From Dillenia suffruticosa (Eukaryota > Streptophyta > Magnoliopsida > Dilleniales > Dilleniaceae), in the NCBI GenBank assembly GCA_033439265.1, contig JAVTVX010000024.1, positions 8,105,001 to 8,169,000 on the forward strand: DNA of 64,000 nt, given 5' to 3'. Each line of letters opens with the position of its first letter. Positions within the stretch are counted from its first letter, which is position 1. The notes under the pieces are model-generated. The model was given only the letters and a program-made list of their open reading frames with translations, was not told the DNA's origin and made no database searches. The position numbers and the translations under genes were made by a program. Positions 1 through 12,359 of the stretch are shown piece after piece.

Positions 1-2878
1 ATATATAGGAATTTCAAATTTTAATCTTATGTTTTTTTTTGTCCTTTTCTCTCTCCTATATTTATCTGTCAAACTATCGACCCAAACTTTAAGATTAAAA
101 TTCAGGTTGTTGTTGTTGTTGATGATGTTGAAAAGAAAGAGAGAATGCTAATTCAAATTGAAATTGTCTATTATGATCAGGATCTAGTCATAGGTGACAC
201 ATATAATGAATAACTAGTTGTCACCAAATTTTGTCAGTGTCTACACATGAGAAGTACCTTTCTTGTCATTAGCCTTCCACTAAATTCAGTTTGCATTGGC
301 TTAGGGTCCAACTGAAGATTGGGTTGCAAAGCCATTAGAATCCTGGACTCAACTTCCTGAAATGTGAATGCAGAACAAGAAACCAAATGAGCAGAGAATG
401 CAGAAATCAAAACAGACAAGCATTACACTTGAAACTAGTACTCGCACTGACCAAGATATCTTTGTAGGTCCATGAATCATCTGCAATTGATGATATATCC
501 TTGATGACATTTTCCATGCTCATCCGTAGCTGTACCCTGTGAACAATATGTGAAATATTGGCAACAGATGGCATGCTTCCTTTCTGCTGCAGAACATTAC
601 GAAAATCTCGAATCTGCAAAGCATCTTCTCTAGTCAGAAAAAAACACAAACAAACAGGGTCCTCTAGAAAGCCATCTGTGCATTCATGGTGTTGAGTTGC
701 AATCAACACCATATTTAGACAGTTTAGAAAAAAGGCTCTATTGAATAACTCAAATCTCATTTAGACTAGTTGTCTCACCTCACAAATAACAGCACCATTA
801 GCATAGTTGCAAGGTAAGTCATCAAATAGTTCTCCAGGTAAACACCCATATTCAATGGCCTGGAGAAAACAGGAAAAATAAAATGAAAACCCAAGGACAA
901 CAGAGAGTAGTTACAGCCTCAAAATACAAATAATAATAATAAATAAATAGATAGATAGATAGATAGATAGATAAATCACTAAGATCAACATTGACTTCAT
1001 TTCAACATCTGGTTTCTTGCAATTATCATTATCATCAATGATGCAACACATAAGATAAAGATCAAGGACAGGATGAAAATAATGTTGCACCAGCAGATCA
1101 TGGGAAATTAGTTAGAAACAAATTAGGCCTCAATTCTAGCTTACTAAAGACATAAAAACATAGCATACTTGAAGCTGAACTTACAGAGAAAAGTGTCTCA
1201 GATGACCTGTCATAAGGATGCAGCCCTTTTGGTTCATCATTGAACAACTGCAAAAGTGCCACACTTGAAGTATGCATGAGTACACATGCTGTAAAGGAAT
1301 AAGCAATAGATGCATGCTAATGAGGTTGAAATGGATAAGTCTATATTCACAAAATTTGAATTTCATGCTCACTAACCTCGGTTCCATTTCCAATCGAGAA
1401 GCCGCTAGGGTACAAGTTTATGGATATAGATGCTTTAAGATCTACATGAAGTTGATATTTTTAGAGATCAAGAGCTTCTGAACTTGTCAATATGTAATGT
1501 CAAGTGATGTATTACCTTCTATAACTGGGTCGGATCCACATATGGCCAATGCATGTGAACGTTTAGAAATGTTATTCTGCACCGCTCCATGATTACCCTG
1601 GAAGATTTTACAAGTTAAAGATATAAGAAAAAACCCTGAAAATGATTTGCTGTTGAATGCAGAAGAGAAGCACTGTGTCAGAAAAAATGTCTTAATAAAT
1701 ACATGAATAGAAAACTATATCTCACGACAACTAAAAATCAGCAATGCAGAACAATATGATTGGAAACAGAGATGTACTTGGTGCATCCTTGTGGGGCCTA
1801 AGAAAGGAAACGAGATAAGAAATAATGAAATTTTTCTTTGTTAAAATTATCAGGTTAGCCACATTTCCAATAACAAAGTATTGTTTTCTCCAAGATAATA
1901 CACCTTTTCCATGAGCAATAAAAAAATAATTTGTTTAATGTTTTTTCTTATTTCTTCCCAACATAACAACCCCAACTATAGCGTATTTAATAAACTAAAA
2001 ATTTAGCATAGAATGTATCAAGTTCTAAATCCAAAGCAATGAAAAAGAACCTGATAAACCTGTAAATTTATAAATGGTCATTCAGGAAAAAAAAAAAAAG
2101 AAAGTCCCAATAAGAAACAAGAATTCTTAGTAGTTTGCAACAACATAAACGTGAGATTTTCAACATTCAGCAAATAAGTCGAAAATTCTTGCTTGATTGT
2201 TTTAATGAATACCAACAATCTCAAAACTGATTAGGCCACTCTGACCGAGTGATATAAACTCTATAGCTCTGGGGTTAAAGCAATACCCCCCTTCCCCCCC
2301 CCCCCCAAAAAAAATCTGATTGATTGCTAAATTAAAATTAAGTAATATTCACAACCAATTAGTAATCATGAAAGTTTGCACAAACTTCGTCTTTTTCGTG
2401 ATGGGAAAGAGGAGGTAAGAATTGAGACACTCACTTCCCCAAATGTTATCTACAACCACCCGGGGGAAGTATTAATCAAAGTCATAGAAAACAATCTTAA
2501 CCGCATCAAGCAGTTCACTTCCCGTAGAGGATTTGAAATTCACTAAACCCTAATTGTCAAATCAAACAACATTGTCAAATTCGCATAATAATTTTTTTTT
2601 TTTTTTTAAAGCATTGGTCACTCTAATAACAGTAAATACTAAATCAGTCAACCTCAAATTATGCCTCAAAAGATTCAAATTACAGTCAAATATAAGCACC
2701 AGCAATTACACAGAGACACATAAAAACTTACAAACAAAAAATAAAATTTTTAATTAAAAGAAGAAACCTCCATTGGAGGCTCGTTCACTGTGCCATTGGC
2801 AACTTCATTGTCCTCAATCTGAATAAGCTTAGGTCTGTATCTTCTACCAATCTTCGCCACCTTAAACGACACTCCCAT
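1..2878 (-). CDS. PHL: SPT20-domain protein, PHYTOCHROME-DEPENDENT LATE-FLOWERING type (5' part; 3' part outside window)
   Basis: Seven coding exons join in frame on the minus strand: 2878-2768, 1597-1516, 1441-1377, 1247-1185, 859-779, 613-452 and 356-258 (221 codons), all with AG/GT borders; the gene continues past position 1. The product begins MGVSFKVAKIGRRYRPK, then shows the plant SPT20 block: INLYPSGFSIGNGTE, LHPYDRSSETLFS, AIEYGCLPGELFDDLPC, IRDFRN, VQLRMSMENVIKDIS, DDSWTYKDIL and EVESRILMALQPNLQLDP. In yeast and animals SPT20 is a structural subunit of the SAGA histone acetyltransferase co-activator; the Arabidopsis relative PHL is a nuclear regulator of photoperiodic flowering that acts with phytochrome B and CONSTANS. 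No stop or frameshift is seen. The segment encoded by the second exon resembles what I recall of other plants least, so paralogue status is open. The family assignment is from remembered motifs. Confidence 0.85.
949..974. repeat. (GATA)n microsatellite in an intron
   Basis: About six GATA units lie in the intron between the 1247-1185 and 859-779 exons of the SPT20-like gene. Confidence 0.8.
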
Positions 2879-3030
2879 TTTTCATCTCATACGGTCTCCA
2901 CAGAGAGAGAGAGAGAGAGCCCTAGAAATTTTTTATTTTATTTTTCTTTTTTGGGGGAGTTCCGAAAAGAAAACTGTCGAGAGTGTCCGTTTAAGACCAT
3001 AGAGCGGGGGTCCTAATTTATAGGTTGCCA
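2879..3030 (-). promoter_or_regulatory. 5' leader and core promoter of the SPT20/PHL-like gene
   Basis: Reading the minus strand, a TATAAAT motif lies at 3022-3016, about 140 bp upstream of the ATG. The presumed leader contains a (GA/CT)9 microsatellite at 2902-2919. CT-rich leaders are common in plant genes. The role is inferred from position only. Confidence 0.4.
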
Positions 3031-3629
3031 ACTTTGCCATGAACCGTAAGGGGGTGAATTGCATGTGTTTTGACGTTTTTGCCCTTCGAAGGTTGACGTA
3101 ATTAATGCTTTGTGCCAAGTGACTTTTGGGTTTTGGAATTCATCGGGTGCATGAAGGAAATGTGTTTTCCAAACAAGGAAAATGAAAAAATTGCAAATTG
3201 TGAAGCTTTTGGTGAGTTGGTGTAAGTGCGTTTTGTTCTTATCTCTAATTTTCTCATTTCCACAACTGATGAAAATTTGGGGAGTTTTAATTCTATATGC
3301 TAACGCCTACCGTGGGATTGGTGGTGTTCAATGGACGCCTGGTTATATGACTATCACAACCTTTCTTATCTTTTGTGCCCATTATCATAACTCGAACTTT
3401 ACCGGCAGAAATTAGTAATTCTTTTTATTCTCAATTTTTTAAAAGTTTGATTAAGAGGTGGGTTTGCTTTTTCATTTTTAATTTTTGATTTATAAATAAA
3501 TTTTAATTTACAAATTAATTGAAAAATAAATAGTTTTTGTGTTTGATAAAATTATTAAAAATATACTTTTAAGTAGTTTTATTTTAAGGTTTTTAAATCA
3601 ACGGATAGTTGATATAATTGGAAAAGTGT

Positions 3630-3775
3630 TAGAATCTCTTAATCAAGAACTTGAGTTTGAATTTTGAGAATAAAAAATATTATACCGGGAGATGTTACTT
3701 CTTCAAGAGCCTGACCGTATTTCGAACTGAATTAATTGAAATATAGTTTCGGATACCAATTAGTCAAGAAAAAAA
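3630..3775 (+). repeat. SINE-like repeat copy (diverged)
   Basis: Contains a degenerate tRNA-type B-box region (aacttgagtttgaattttga) and ends in the tail tttcggataccaattag. The tail is shared with copies near 25400 and, on the opposite strand, 30375-30395. Confidence 0.4.
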
Positions 3776-3831
3776 ATATAAGGTTTTTAAAAGCAATTCA
3801 TTAGTTAAAAGCACTAAAAAGGCTATGTAAT

Positions 3832-3862
<31 letters not shown>

Positions 3863-4311
3863 AGTAAAGATATATAACTAATTAAAATTAATTAGAGATG
3901 AGGAGATTGCAGATAACGTTGTTTGGATTAACCCCGTTTGGTTTCCGTAGCAGCTAATTCATCGACAAACTGGCATGTGTAATAATACGAGGTATCTGGC
4001 ACGACCAACTGCCGGTCATAATATGTATTAATAAAACAAAATAGCTAACAAATTATTTTTGATTCTATGCAATTATACAAAATTGATGCATTCGGAGATT
4101 TTAATTCAGATGACTTCTACATCAATAATAAAATTAATATCACCAAACCAAGACTCCTTAATTTTTTTTCAATGGGAATAATATCGGTTGAGTTATAACT
4201 ATTCAAAACGTTATATCTTTCTAATATTTTAAAATTAACCCTTTTTTATTATTAAAAGTAATAAAAAATTATTTTTATTTAAAAATCTAAGAGTAAAAAA
4301 AAATCAACTCT

Positions 4312-4344
<33 letters not shown>

Positions 4345-4894
4345 CCCTTCTCTCTCACGCTCTTTTTCTCTCTCTCTTGATTCAATGAAACTAAATCCAA
4401 GGGAAAGCCAAGTGTCGTTTGGCTCACACTAAAGAGTTAAAATTAAAAAAAAAATTTTAAAAATCGGAATCGAATTCCAATATTAATTATTTTATTCAAA
4501 TTCTGGAATAAATATAGTTATTATTGTTAATATTTAATTTATATATCTTTTGAAATGAAAAATCATATAATTATCAATTTTATTCTTGATAAACAAAATG
4601 TTTTAAAGTTAACATTTTTAAAATTTTATTTTATTTTCTAAAATTAAAACCAGGTTTATCATCTATTTTATTTTCTTTAATTTTATTTTATTTTTAAAAT
4701 TAAAACTAAAATTAAAATATTTTTAAAATTAATATTTTATTTTATTTTTTAAAATGTTTTAAAATCAATTTTACCCTCAAGCTGCATATCTTCTGGACCG
4801 GGATTCGATGCCGACCAGGCGCGGGGGCCGTCGGAGGGGGGTGGAGGGAATATTGAAAGAAGGAAATAAAAAAGAAAAAATTGAAAAATTACCG

Positions 4895-5130
4895 CAGTAC
4901 TCCCATGTTTTGCTTTACCCCCATTCTCTGTTTTCAAATCTCTTTCTCCTCACCTGAATCAACTGAAAATATGGGACAACAGAGAATATTGAAGAGAATG
5001 GGAGAACTCCCATTCTCTGTTTCGGTGGGGAGGGAGTATTGTCAAGTTTATTGATTTAGTTCGATTCCATTTTAACACGACAACAGAGAATATCGAAGAG
5101 ATCTACCAGGTGAGGAAGAAGAGATCAACC
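4895..5130. repeat. Fold-back (inverted repeat) region
   Basis: The centre is a near-perfect palindrome, gagaatgggag-aa-ctcccattctc, around 4993-5016. Outer arms repeat the theme: cccattctctgttt occurs on both sides, and a 20-base arm near 4938-4957 is the near reverse complement of one near 5108-5127. It could extrude a hairpin or be the remnant of a fold-back element. No target duplication was identified. Confidence 0.5.
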
Positions 5131-5791
5131 AGATTTCGGTTAGAAGGAACGGGTTTAGAAGGAATGGGATTCGACAGCAGATGATCGGATGGTGAACGGA
5201 AGTTGTAGTCGACCGAATGGAAGGGCAAAAAGTGATAAGAATTCATCCGTGGATTTCAATTAAAACCTATCATTTTATTTTAATTTTATAAAATTTATAT
5301 TTCATGGGTTTTATTCCTAAACCTTAATTTATACGAGTTTCAATCCTATTCCGGATTCTAATACCCTTTAACCAAACACGACCTTAGACGCGTCTCTAAG
5401 AATTAATGAGGCAAAATTGAACAGTGGTAAGAAATCGTGTTCGACGGTAGAAGCTCACATCCTAGGAATCTAGATTTGATGATGGCATCTTCTGTTCCGG
5501 TGGCTAAAATGAAAAAAAAAGGGGGGGGAAATAACGGGTGAGAACAGATGGCAGTGAACGGAAGGCAATCCAAGCAAAAGACGGAGACGGAGGGGATGAT
5601 TGTTTGATTAAGGTAAATCGAAGATGGTCGAAGCGTCTGAAGGCTGGAGAACTCAGAGATGAAGACGAATCGGCCAAAGGAGAAAGCGATGTTGATTTCT
5701 GGCGACAGAATCAAAGCAAAACGGGTGGTGGATTTGGACAGAAAGACGAAGCTCAAGGGCAACTGCAGCAAAAATCAAACAAAGGTGCTGA

Positions 5792-7730
5792 TCAGTGGCG
5801 GATCCAAGAACCAACGACGGTGGGGGAAAATATTTTCATAAAATAGAATGACATATTTTTAAGGTACAAGCACAACGCAATAATTCAATAATAAAATATA
5901 TCAAAAATATATTTTACATTACACCAAATATAAAAAAAATGAGAGTATATGTAAAATTAACCTTATAATAGAGTAACTAATCTTTACTATTGTTCTTTTT
6001 AGACTTCATCTTTTGGAACCATTGCAAAATTAACCACTATCTCTCATGCTTTGCAAGCATTCAACCGAAACCTTAATAAACTTTATAGCATTAATAATAT
6101 CTTTATCTTTCCTTTCTAATGCTCGGCATAAATCATTTTTTAACTCCTAATATCTTCTCATTGAATGCAAAATAAAACAAAATCAAAGGAATACATTGAA
6201 TCTAAATGACTCTTAGATTTAGCTCTTTGCTCTACATTCATACCATCCTTTATAATAGTTTCTAGTACAGGGCAAACAGGCTAATAAAACTATTAAGCAT
6301 GCTATAGTGTGATCCCCACCTAGTGTCAAAGGTCTTTTAACAGTTTGTTCTTGATTTAGGCCTCTACACTTAAAATTTTCTCCTCCGCCCAATGCCTCTC
6401 TAATTTTGATTCACTGTACATCTCAAAGCATGTCATGCCACTTACATGAACCTCGTACAATGTTCACTAAAGTAGAAACTAAATTGAAAAATAATGAAAC
6501 TTAAATGTGACATTTCGCTACAACAATCGATGTAAGTTGAAGTTGATGAACAAAGTAATGAATATAAAATGGAGATGAATTTTCCTTTAAAATTAAAATT
6601 TTCCATCCATTAAATACACCTCTCGTATTATTAGCTCCATTATTCCCTTGACTATGAATTCTTGATATAGTTAATCCATATTTGCTAAGCAATGATTCAA
6701 TTGAGACTTAAGTGACAAAGAAGATATATCACTAACACGAACTATATCAAGAAAACACTCAACAATCATTACATTTCTATCCATATAACGTATTGCAATA
6801 GTCACTTGTTCTTTTTAAGAAATATCATGATATTCATCAACCATCAAACCAAAGAATTCATCACTAAGATCATTAATAATCACATTTCTTGTCTTGGCAA
6901 CTACAACACTCTCAATATCTTTTTGAATTTCAGGAGCTATCAGTTGATTGTTTGTTCGAGCAATCTTGAATATCACATTTTTTATTTCATCATTGTGGTC
7001 GGCAAGAAATTTCAAGAACTCAAGAAAATTATCTTGATTTGAAGAGCTCTTAGACTCATCATGATCTCAAAATGCAAGTCCTTGATACAGAAGGAACCAA
7101 ACACAATCAATAGATGCAAATAAACGAATTCTATATAAGTTTCGAACCTTTCTTGACTATGTAGAGATTGCAACTTCAATACTTTGATTTTGATTCATAA
7201 GATCTTGGCATTTCAACCATGCAATATTGTGAGCACTATTTGGACCGTCAACATGTGCTAGTAGTCTTTCCTTCTTGTTCCAATTCTCGAATCCTTTAAG
7301 AATAAATGACTCATCTCCACCATCAGCCTTAAAAAGATAGCATAGTAAACAACATGTAGCATCTTTGACGATGTTATATCCTAATCAAATTAGAAATTCA
7401 TTAAACCAATCAGTACAAAATCTTCTCCAAACCTTTTCAAATTTTGTTTTTAGAAAATTATGATTTCATGGTTGAAATGACTTATTTTGAAAATACTGAT
7501 AATGTCTTGATTAGGACTATAGTCCCAGATCTTCTTGCATAAACCAGGATACGAGGGAGATCCTCCAAATTAAATTCAACTCGAGTTTTCTTCTTTGAAC
7601 TTTTCAAAATGTCATTCTAAGTAGAATTTTCAAATTCAACTCTAGTTTTCTTTGTTGAATCATTTAGAATATTTTTCCCACTAAAATTTTCAACCATTAA
7701 TTTTCTCTTTAAATATATTTCTATCACCCG
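5792..7730 (-). pseudogene. hAT-superfamily transposase remnant (TTF-type/ZMYM1-like)
   Basis: Fragments of a plant hAT-like transposase occur in order on the minus strand but in changing frames with stops. Near 7590-7500: LPRYPGLCKKIWDYSPNQD. Near 7420-7290: TDWFNEF, then DATCCLLCYLFK and ESFILKGFENW, resembling the TTF-type zinc-finger region. Near 7015-6815: DHNDEIKNVIFK to DEFFGLMVDEYHDIS, resembling DUF4371. Near 6692-6510: LSKYGLTISRIHSQG and YIHYFVHQLQL. Near 6150-6040: ALERKDKDIINAIKFIKVS and LQSMRDSG. The order matches autonomous elements, so this is an old whole-element copy, not a domesticated gene. The left end (cagtggcggatcc at about 5792) looks like a terminal sequence of such elements; I could not find a matching right end. 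Confidence 0.75.
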
Positions 7731-10440
7731 GTGTGTACAAAAATAAAATTGCTAAAATTGTTAAAATATGTTTCTATCATTTTGTATTCTGATACCTTTC
7801 TCATGAATATAAAAAATAACATTGTTTTAAGGAAGTGAACATATTATGTCTCTATGATCTAGTATTCCCTTTAGTTGGAATCTTCTCCCTTAAAGTTACC
7901 TTTTCATTGATTGTTCGATAACAATACCAAATCAAATGAAGAAATTAATAACTCTTGGCTTGGTAAAACAAAGCAAATGAAAAGATGAGTTAGGTTTATG
8001 TGAGAGAAAATATTTTATTTTATTGAGTCTTAAAAATAAAAAAGTAACTATCGAAAGTTTTAATTATTAAATTGGATTTTATAGTAATCAAGTTCAAGTA
8101 AAGAAAAAAAAAAGGCATATAATGGCGACTTAGGAAGCAATCCTTATATAGCATTGCATAAAACAATCCAAAAAGACAATTTAGACTTTTTTATTTCTAT
8201 CTGACTCCGTTCCATGCCTATTTTCTCTCACAACTCACGAGGCCTAGGGCATTGTCTTCCCCCATTTTACTTTAAAAATAAATAAATAAAAAGATCCTAG
8301 TTTAGTTTCAAAATATACCAGGGTATTCGCCCACATGCTGCGCGTAGAAATTTAATAATTTTATAGTAATTTTCAAGTATAAAGAATAATAGTAGTTTTG
8401 TTCTTTTATATGAATATATATTTTACATTTGGAGATTAACTATCCTCAAAATCATGTGGAATACATATTGCTGGAGATAGGTTTTGATTCACACAAAACT
8501 GCTTCATTGCCCCGAATGAATAACCGGTATTAATGAGTCTTTTAGGTCTTCGTAAATGGTGAGACCTGCAAATACTGTTAAAGGGTGTTCTGACGTAAGA
8601 GGTTTCGAAACTTAATTAAAAAAAATGGTGATTAAAAAATAAAAAATAGACCGAATAGAATCGTAAAATAACCATATGTTGTCTCTGTGTAATAAGTATA
8701 GATTTACTAAACGTATCCGACTGGTTGCTTGTGTTAACCATATATAGCATGCAAGCATGACAAGTATCGTATGTTTTTAGGGGTGTAAAAATCTTAATTT
8801 TCTTGTAAAAAGATTATTAAGAATTTTCAAAAATTGTAAGAATTATAGTAAAAATCTTTTAAAAATTTAGAATTTTGTTATTAAGAAAAGTTCAAATTGT
8901 TGCGGAGATTTTCTGTATTATCGGGAGTGATTACAAAGATCTGATTCCTCATTGAAAAGGATTTTCCCAGAACTAGAGGAGATTCATATCAAATTAAGTA
9001 AAATTTAAACTTGTTAAAAATTTTTTCCTTATCGGATGATCACATGTTGACTTATCATGTAACAGAAAATTATTTCTGTGTTGAGGGAGAGTATCCAATA
9101 AAGACCGGGGACAACTGAGAGATCTGAAGGCCTAGAGATGAAGGGGTTGCTTCTTGAGAGGATAAGACTAAGAGGGTCAAAGGACATAAACATGAGCACT
9201 CAACGGAGAGGGGAGTCAATCAAGAGACCAAGAGCATGTTCGATTGTTCATGAATATGATGACTATGCCTAGTGAACTTTGTAGTTCACAAACTCTATAA
9301 TAATGAACCATTAGATCATATACCCTAACATATTATTCAAAATTTCAGCTCAATTCTCACATTTGGCTATAACCCTTTTGTGAATTTAATTTTTTTAATT
9401 ACGGATCAATGGTCAAAAAATTATCTATTAATTATATTGGTAATCAATTGAAAAACTGATGATGATAAATTCATCAAAGAAAAATTTAGGACATTTGACT
9501 GCAATTCTCCATAGAAATCCTTTTTTTAATATTTTTTTTTTAAGTTTCGAGTAAAAAAAAAGTAGAAACTAAGTTAATAAAGCTTAGGTGGAAATAACAA
9601 ACAAATTTATCAAATAAACTGTATCACCTGAGAGGGCTGCATACTGTGTAAGTATGAAGCACTAAACTAACGAACCTAATGGGGAGAGAGATTAAAGTTG
9701 GCCGCAGTTTCTTATTTTGGATAGATGGAGCTTTTGATTTTCTCGTGGGGTGACTTGTATTATTAGAATATAATAGTAGGTTGACAGGATTTATCAGCTC
9801 ATCTCAACGCCTTGATGTGCAAGGCAACCCACTCGTAGCTTTTGACCTTTTCGTTTTCCCTTTTCAAGGATCACCATTCCCCCCATCCCTGGAAAAGTAA
9901 TCTTATTAATTCCTTTTACTCTTCTGAAGGGATGATAACACCCATAAGTCCATGACCTTCCAACCCAACCTCTCTCTTTTATTTCTCTCTCTTATCCTCT
10001 ATTTGCTAATTGATTTCCTCCGCAATTAATAGGATAATTTTTTAATTATTAATGCTGAATTAAATGTCCCTTTTAGTAAATTTTAATACAATCTCTATTG
10101 AATTAAGAAAGTATTGCACTTCCACTTCATCCAAAGTTTTTATTAATTTTATCAATATCTCACTATTTTTATTTTTTTAATTCAAAAGAGTAATTGTTAT
10201 TTAAAATAAAATAATCTAAAAAAATTGAGGATCCGACATAAAAATGTCAAAAAAAAGGGTAAATATTTTTTATTCGATAATTATCATTTTAGGAACCCCC
10301 ACCATGTTCTTTCCCTGTTCCTTGGATATATTCTTTCGGCTCTGCCCTTGGGTTCGAATAATCCAAACCCGAGTAAAATTTTGGATCCGAAAGGTATCGT
10401 TACCCCGGCAAGCCCGGGACCCATTGTCATCGCTAGTTGG
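7731..10440. other. AT-rich intergenic stretch, no supported gene
   Basis: No protein motif, RNA gene or paired repeat boundary that I can support. A purine-rich segment around 9085-9250 has somewhat balanced composition and may be an old retroelement fragment, but no domain is visible. Confidence 0.5.
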
Positions 10441-10450
10441 ACGGTTGGAT

Positions 10451-10680
10451 GGAGCATATCTTTGGGAAAGGGAATGAGCCAATAGACACAGGATTGGTCC
10501 TCTCTCTCTCTCACTCAAGCGTAATCTGGAGAATATCTTTGGGAAAGGGAATGAGCCAATTAAGGCGCAGGATTGGTCCTCTCTCTCTCTCACTCAAGCG
10601 TAATCTGGAGAATATCTTTGGGAAAGGGAATGAGCCAATTAAGGCGCAGGATTGGTCCTCTCTCTCTCTCTCTCTCCGGT
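10451..10680. repeat. Three-copy tandem repeat, period 77-79 bp
   Basis: The block beginning ggag.atatctttgggaaa and continuing through gggaatgagcca, ggattggtcc and a (CT)n run starts at 10451, 10528 and 10607. Copies two and three are nearly identical; the first is diverged. The open frames across it are low-complexity products of the repeat. Confidence 0.9.
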
Positions 10681-10749
10681 CGGCAGAAAGTGAAGAAGAC
10701 CACGGACTGGTCTCCTTGAATTCCTGGAAGGTGGTATTTTTTTTCTAAA

Positions 10750-11660
10750 TAAATCTTTATTGAATTCAGGTTTGGGTAACAAAACTTTTTTTATTTTATT
10801 TATAAAATTTAAATTAAAAATATTATTTAAAAGATATTAATAACGTTAAATCAATTTGACATATGGTAAGATGGGCATCTCTCCTCTTAGGTAGTAGAAT
10901 ATGTTGTTTTGAATTCTTGAACCGTGGCTAGCGCTCTCTCTCTCTCTCTTCTTTGATCAAAATACCTTTTTCGAAACAAAAATGTTTATGAGCTGTGGCT
11001 CACACATCCAGATTAATTAATTACCCAAATGGCGAATTTGAACACATTTAATAATAATTTCACAGGAAGAAAAATATAAAAAATAAAAAAAATCATTATA
11101 TTTTTAAAATTAAATCAATGATTATTCTGATTTTATAAAATAATATTTTCTAAAGTTAAACCCAAACGCCTAATGAACCTTGTTTTATTGTTCATGTCTA
11201 TGTTTGAGTTTTAATGTTTGAGCATGTTAACATTGCTTGTACCTGTACGCATAAAGTGAAGGCGTTGCAAGGCTTCAGACGTGAATATAAAACAGTATGG
11301 CAGTTTTTATTTTATGTACTTAGGACTTTGGAAAGTGTTAATATATATGTTTTAAACAAAATAAGATATAATAATTATCATAATCAAAATAGTTTTAATA
11401 TTTTTTAACATATCTAAAAGGATTTTGTTGAAGAGAGAGGCACGGCATAAAAAGCTAGACATCAAAGGAAGCCCCTTCGCTTCTTTATTCCATTTCTTAC
11501 ACTCCAGACAGTACGACTGAAATAGAAACAACACATTAACTCGATAAAAACTAAAATAGAAACAACACACGAACAGAACATGGCAGCGAGGAAGAAGAAA
11601 CCAAATGCGACTCTTATTTACACGCGGAAGCAGGGGGCAAGTGAAACCACAGCCGCTGCA
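10750..11660. other. Intergenic stretch, nothing supported
   Basis: AT-rich sequence with a short (CT)n run near 10932-10949. Small open frames show no domain. The right part, from about 11590, is probably the 3' untranslated region of the minus-strand gene that follows. Confidence 0.5.
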
Positions 11661-11661
11661 C

Positions 11662-12230
11662 TCAAGTAGTGATCATCTCTTCCTCTTCAATGAGGGCATG
11701 TACTTCCTCGTACTTCCATCCAAACAATCGCCCAACCCTACCAAAATTAACCAAACTCAAGCATAAGTTGATTTCCCCCTGCCCCACATTAGGCCGGGCC
11801 ATAATTATTTATATTCTTTTTTAAGAAATAAGATAAGTATTGAACACATACACAGAGAAGTGGGAAGAACAAACCTGATTGATCGAAAGAGCTTCCAAGC
11901 CGTGTGTTTGACGCCAAACAAGCCAATCCTTCCATATCCGCCTTCTCTGATGTTGATGACATCGTACCTGGCAAGTTCAGGTCCGACAAAGATCATCCCG
12001 GAGTAAAACCCATCAACAAAGAGCTTAACCATAACATGTCTTTCGGGATTTGTTTCGAGGAAACAAAGTTCCGCTGCCTGTATTTCAGCGGAATCACAGG
12101 GATTAATCTTAATCGTGTTACGAACGATAAGATCATGAGCTGGGGTTGCTGTGATTTTTAGGTCAACCTCGTTTGTGGTGAGATTGTTATTGAGCACAAT
12201 TGCTCTGCTTCCCAAGCAGATATTACCCAT
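11662..12230 (-). CDS. Conserved-looking plant protein of unknown function, 142 aa
   Basis: Two exons on the minus strand: 12230-11875 and 11737-11662, joined by a 137-bp GT-AG intron. The splice restores one Arg codon (AG + G) and the second exon ends ...ALIEEEEMITT-stop. The product starts MGNICLGSRAIVLNNN, has a middle with regular beta-like alternation (VMVKLFVDGFYSGMIFVG) and a glycine/aromatic stretch (REGGYGRIGLFGVKHTAWKLF). No signal peptide or membrane span is visible. Gly2 with Cys5 would allow N-myristoylation plus S-acylation, but Leu6 is not the preferred residue, so membrane anchoring is only a possibility. I do not recognise the family. Balanced codon use, a clean intron and no stops suggest a real gene. 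A 141-residue unspliced read-through exists but ends in low-quality hydrophobic sequence, so I prefer the spliced form. Confidence 0.7.
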
Positions 12231-12359
12231 GTTAGAGAAGTGGCCTTCCCTTCGTTAACTAATATCAAATGAAAAAGGGATTTTTTGAGGAGTTGTATTA
12301 TTGTAGAGAGAGGGAAGATGAAGGAAGGTAAATAACTGATCGATTGAAGAGAAAAACTG

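Larger units (their letters stand above)
3031..5790. other. AT-rich intergenic stretch, no supported gene
   Basis: No open frame here shows a recognisable domain. It holds a diverged SINE-like copy (3630-3775), a (TA)n tract (about 3837-3861), a (CT)n tract (about 4312-4343) and a fold-back region (4895-5130). A moderately GC-rich stretch at 5400-5790 has overlapping open frames on both strands but no motif I know. Confidence 0.6.

Noticed and set aside
3182..3415. Small 77-codon open frame upstream of the PHL-like gene
   Set aside because: No domain or splice context, AT-rich divergent upstream DNA; chance frame.
5403..5846. Protein-coding gene on either strand at 5.4-5.85 kb
   Set aside because: Overlapping frames on both strands without motif or plausible splice structure; the right edge enters the hAT-like element terminus.
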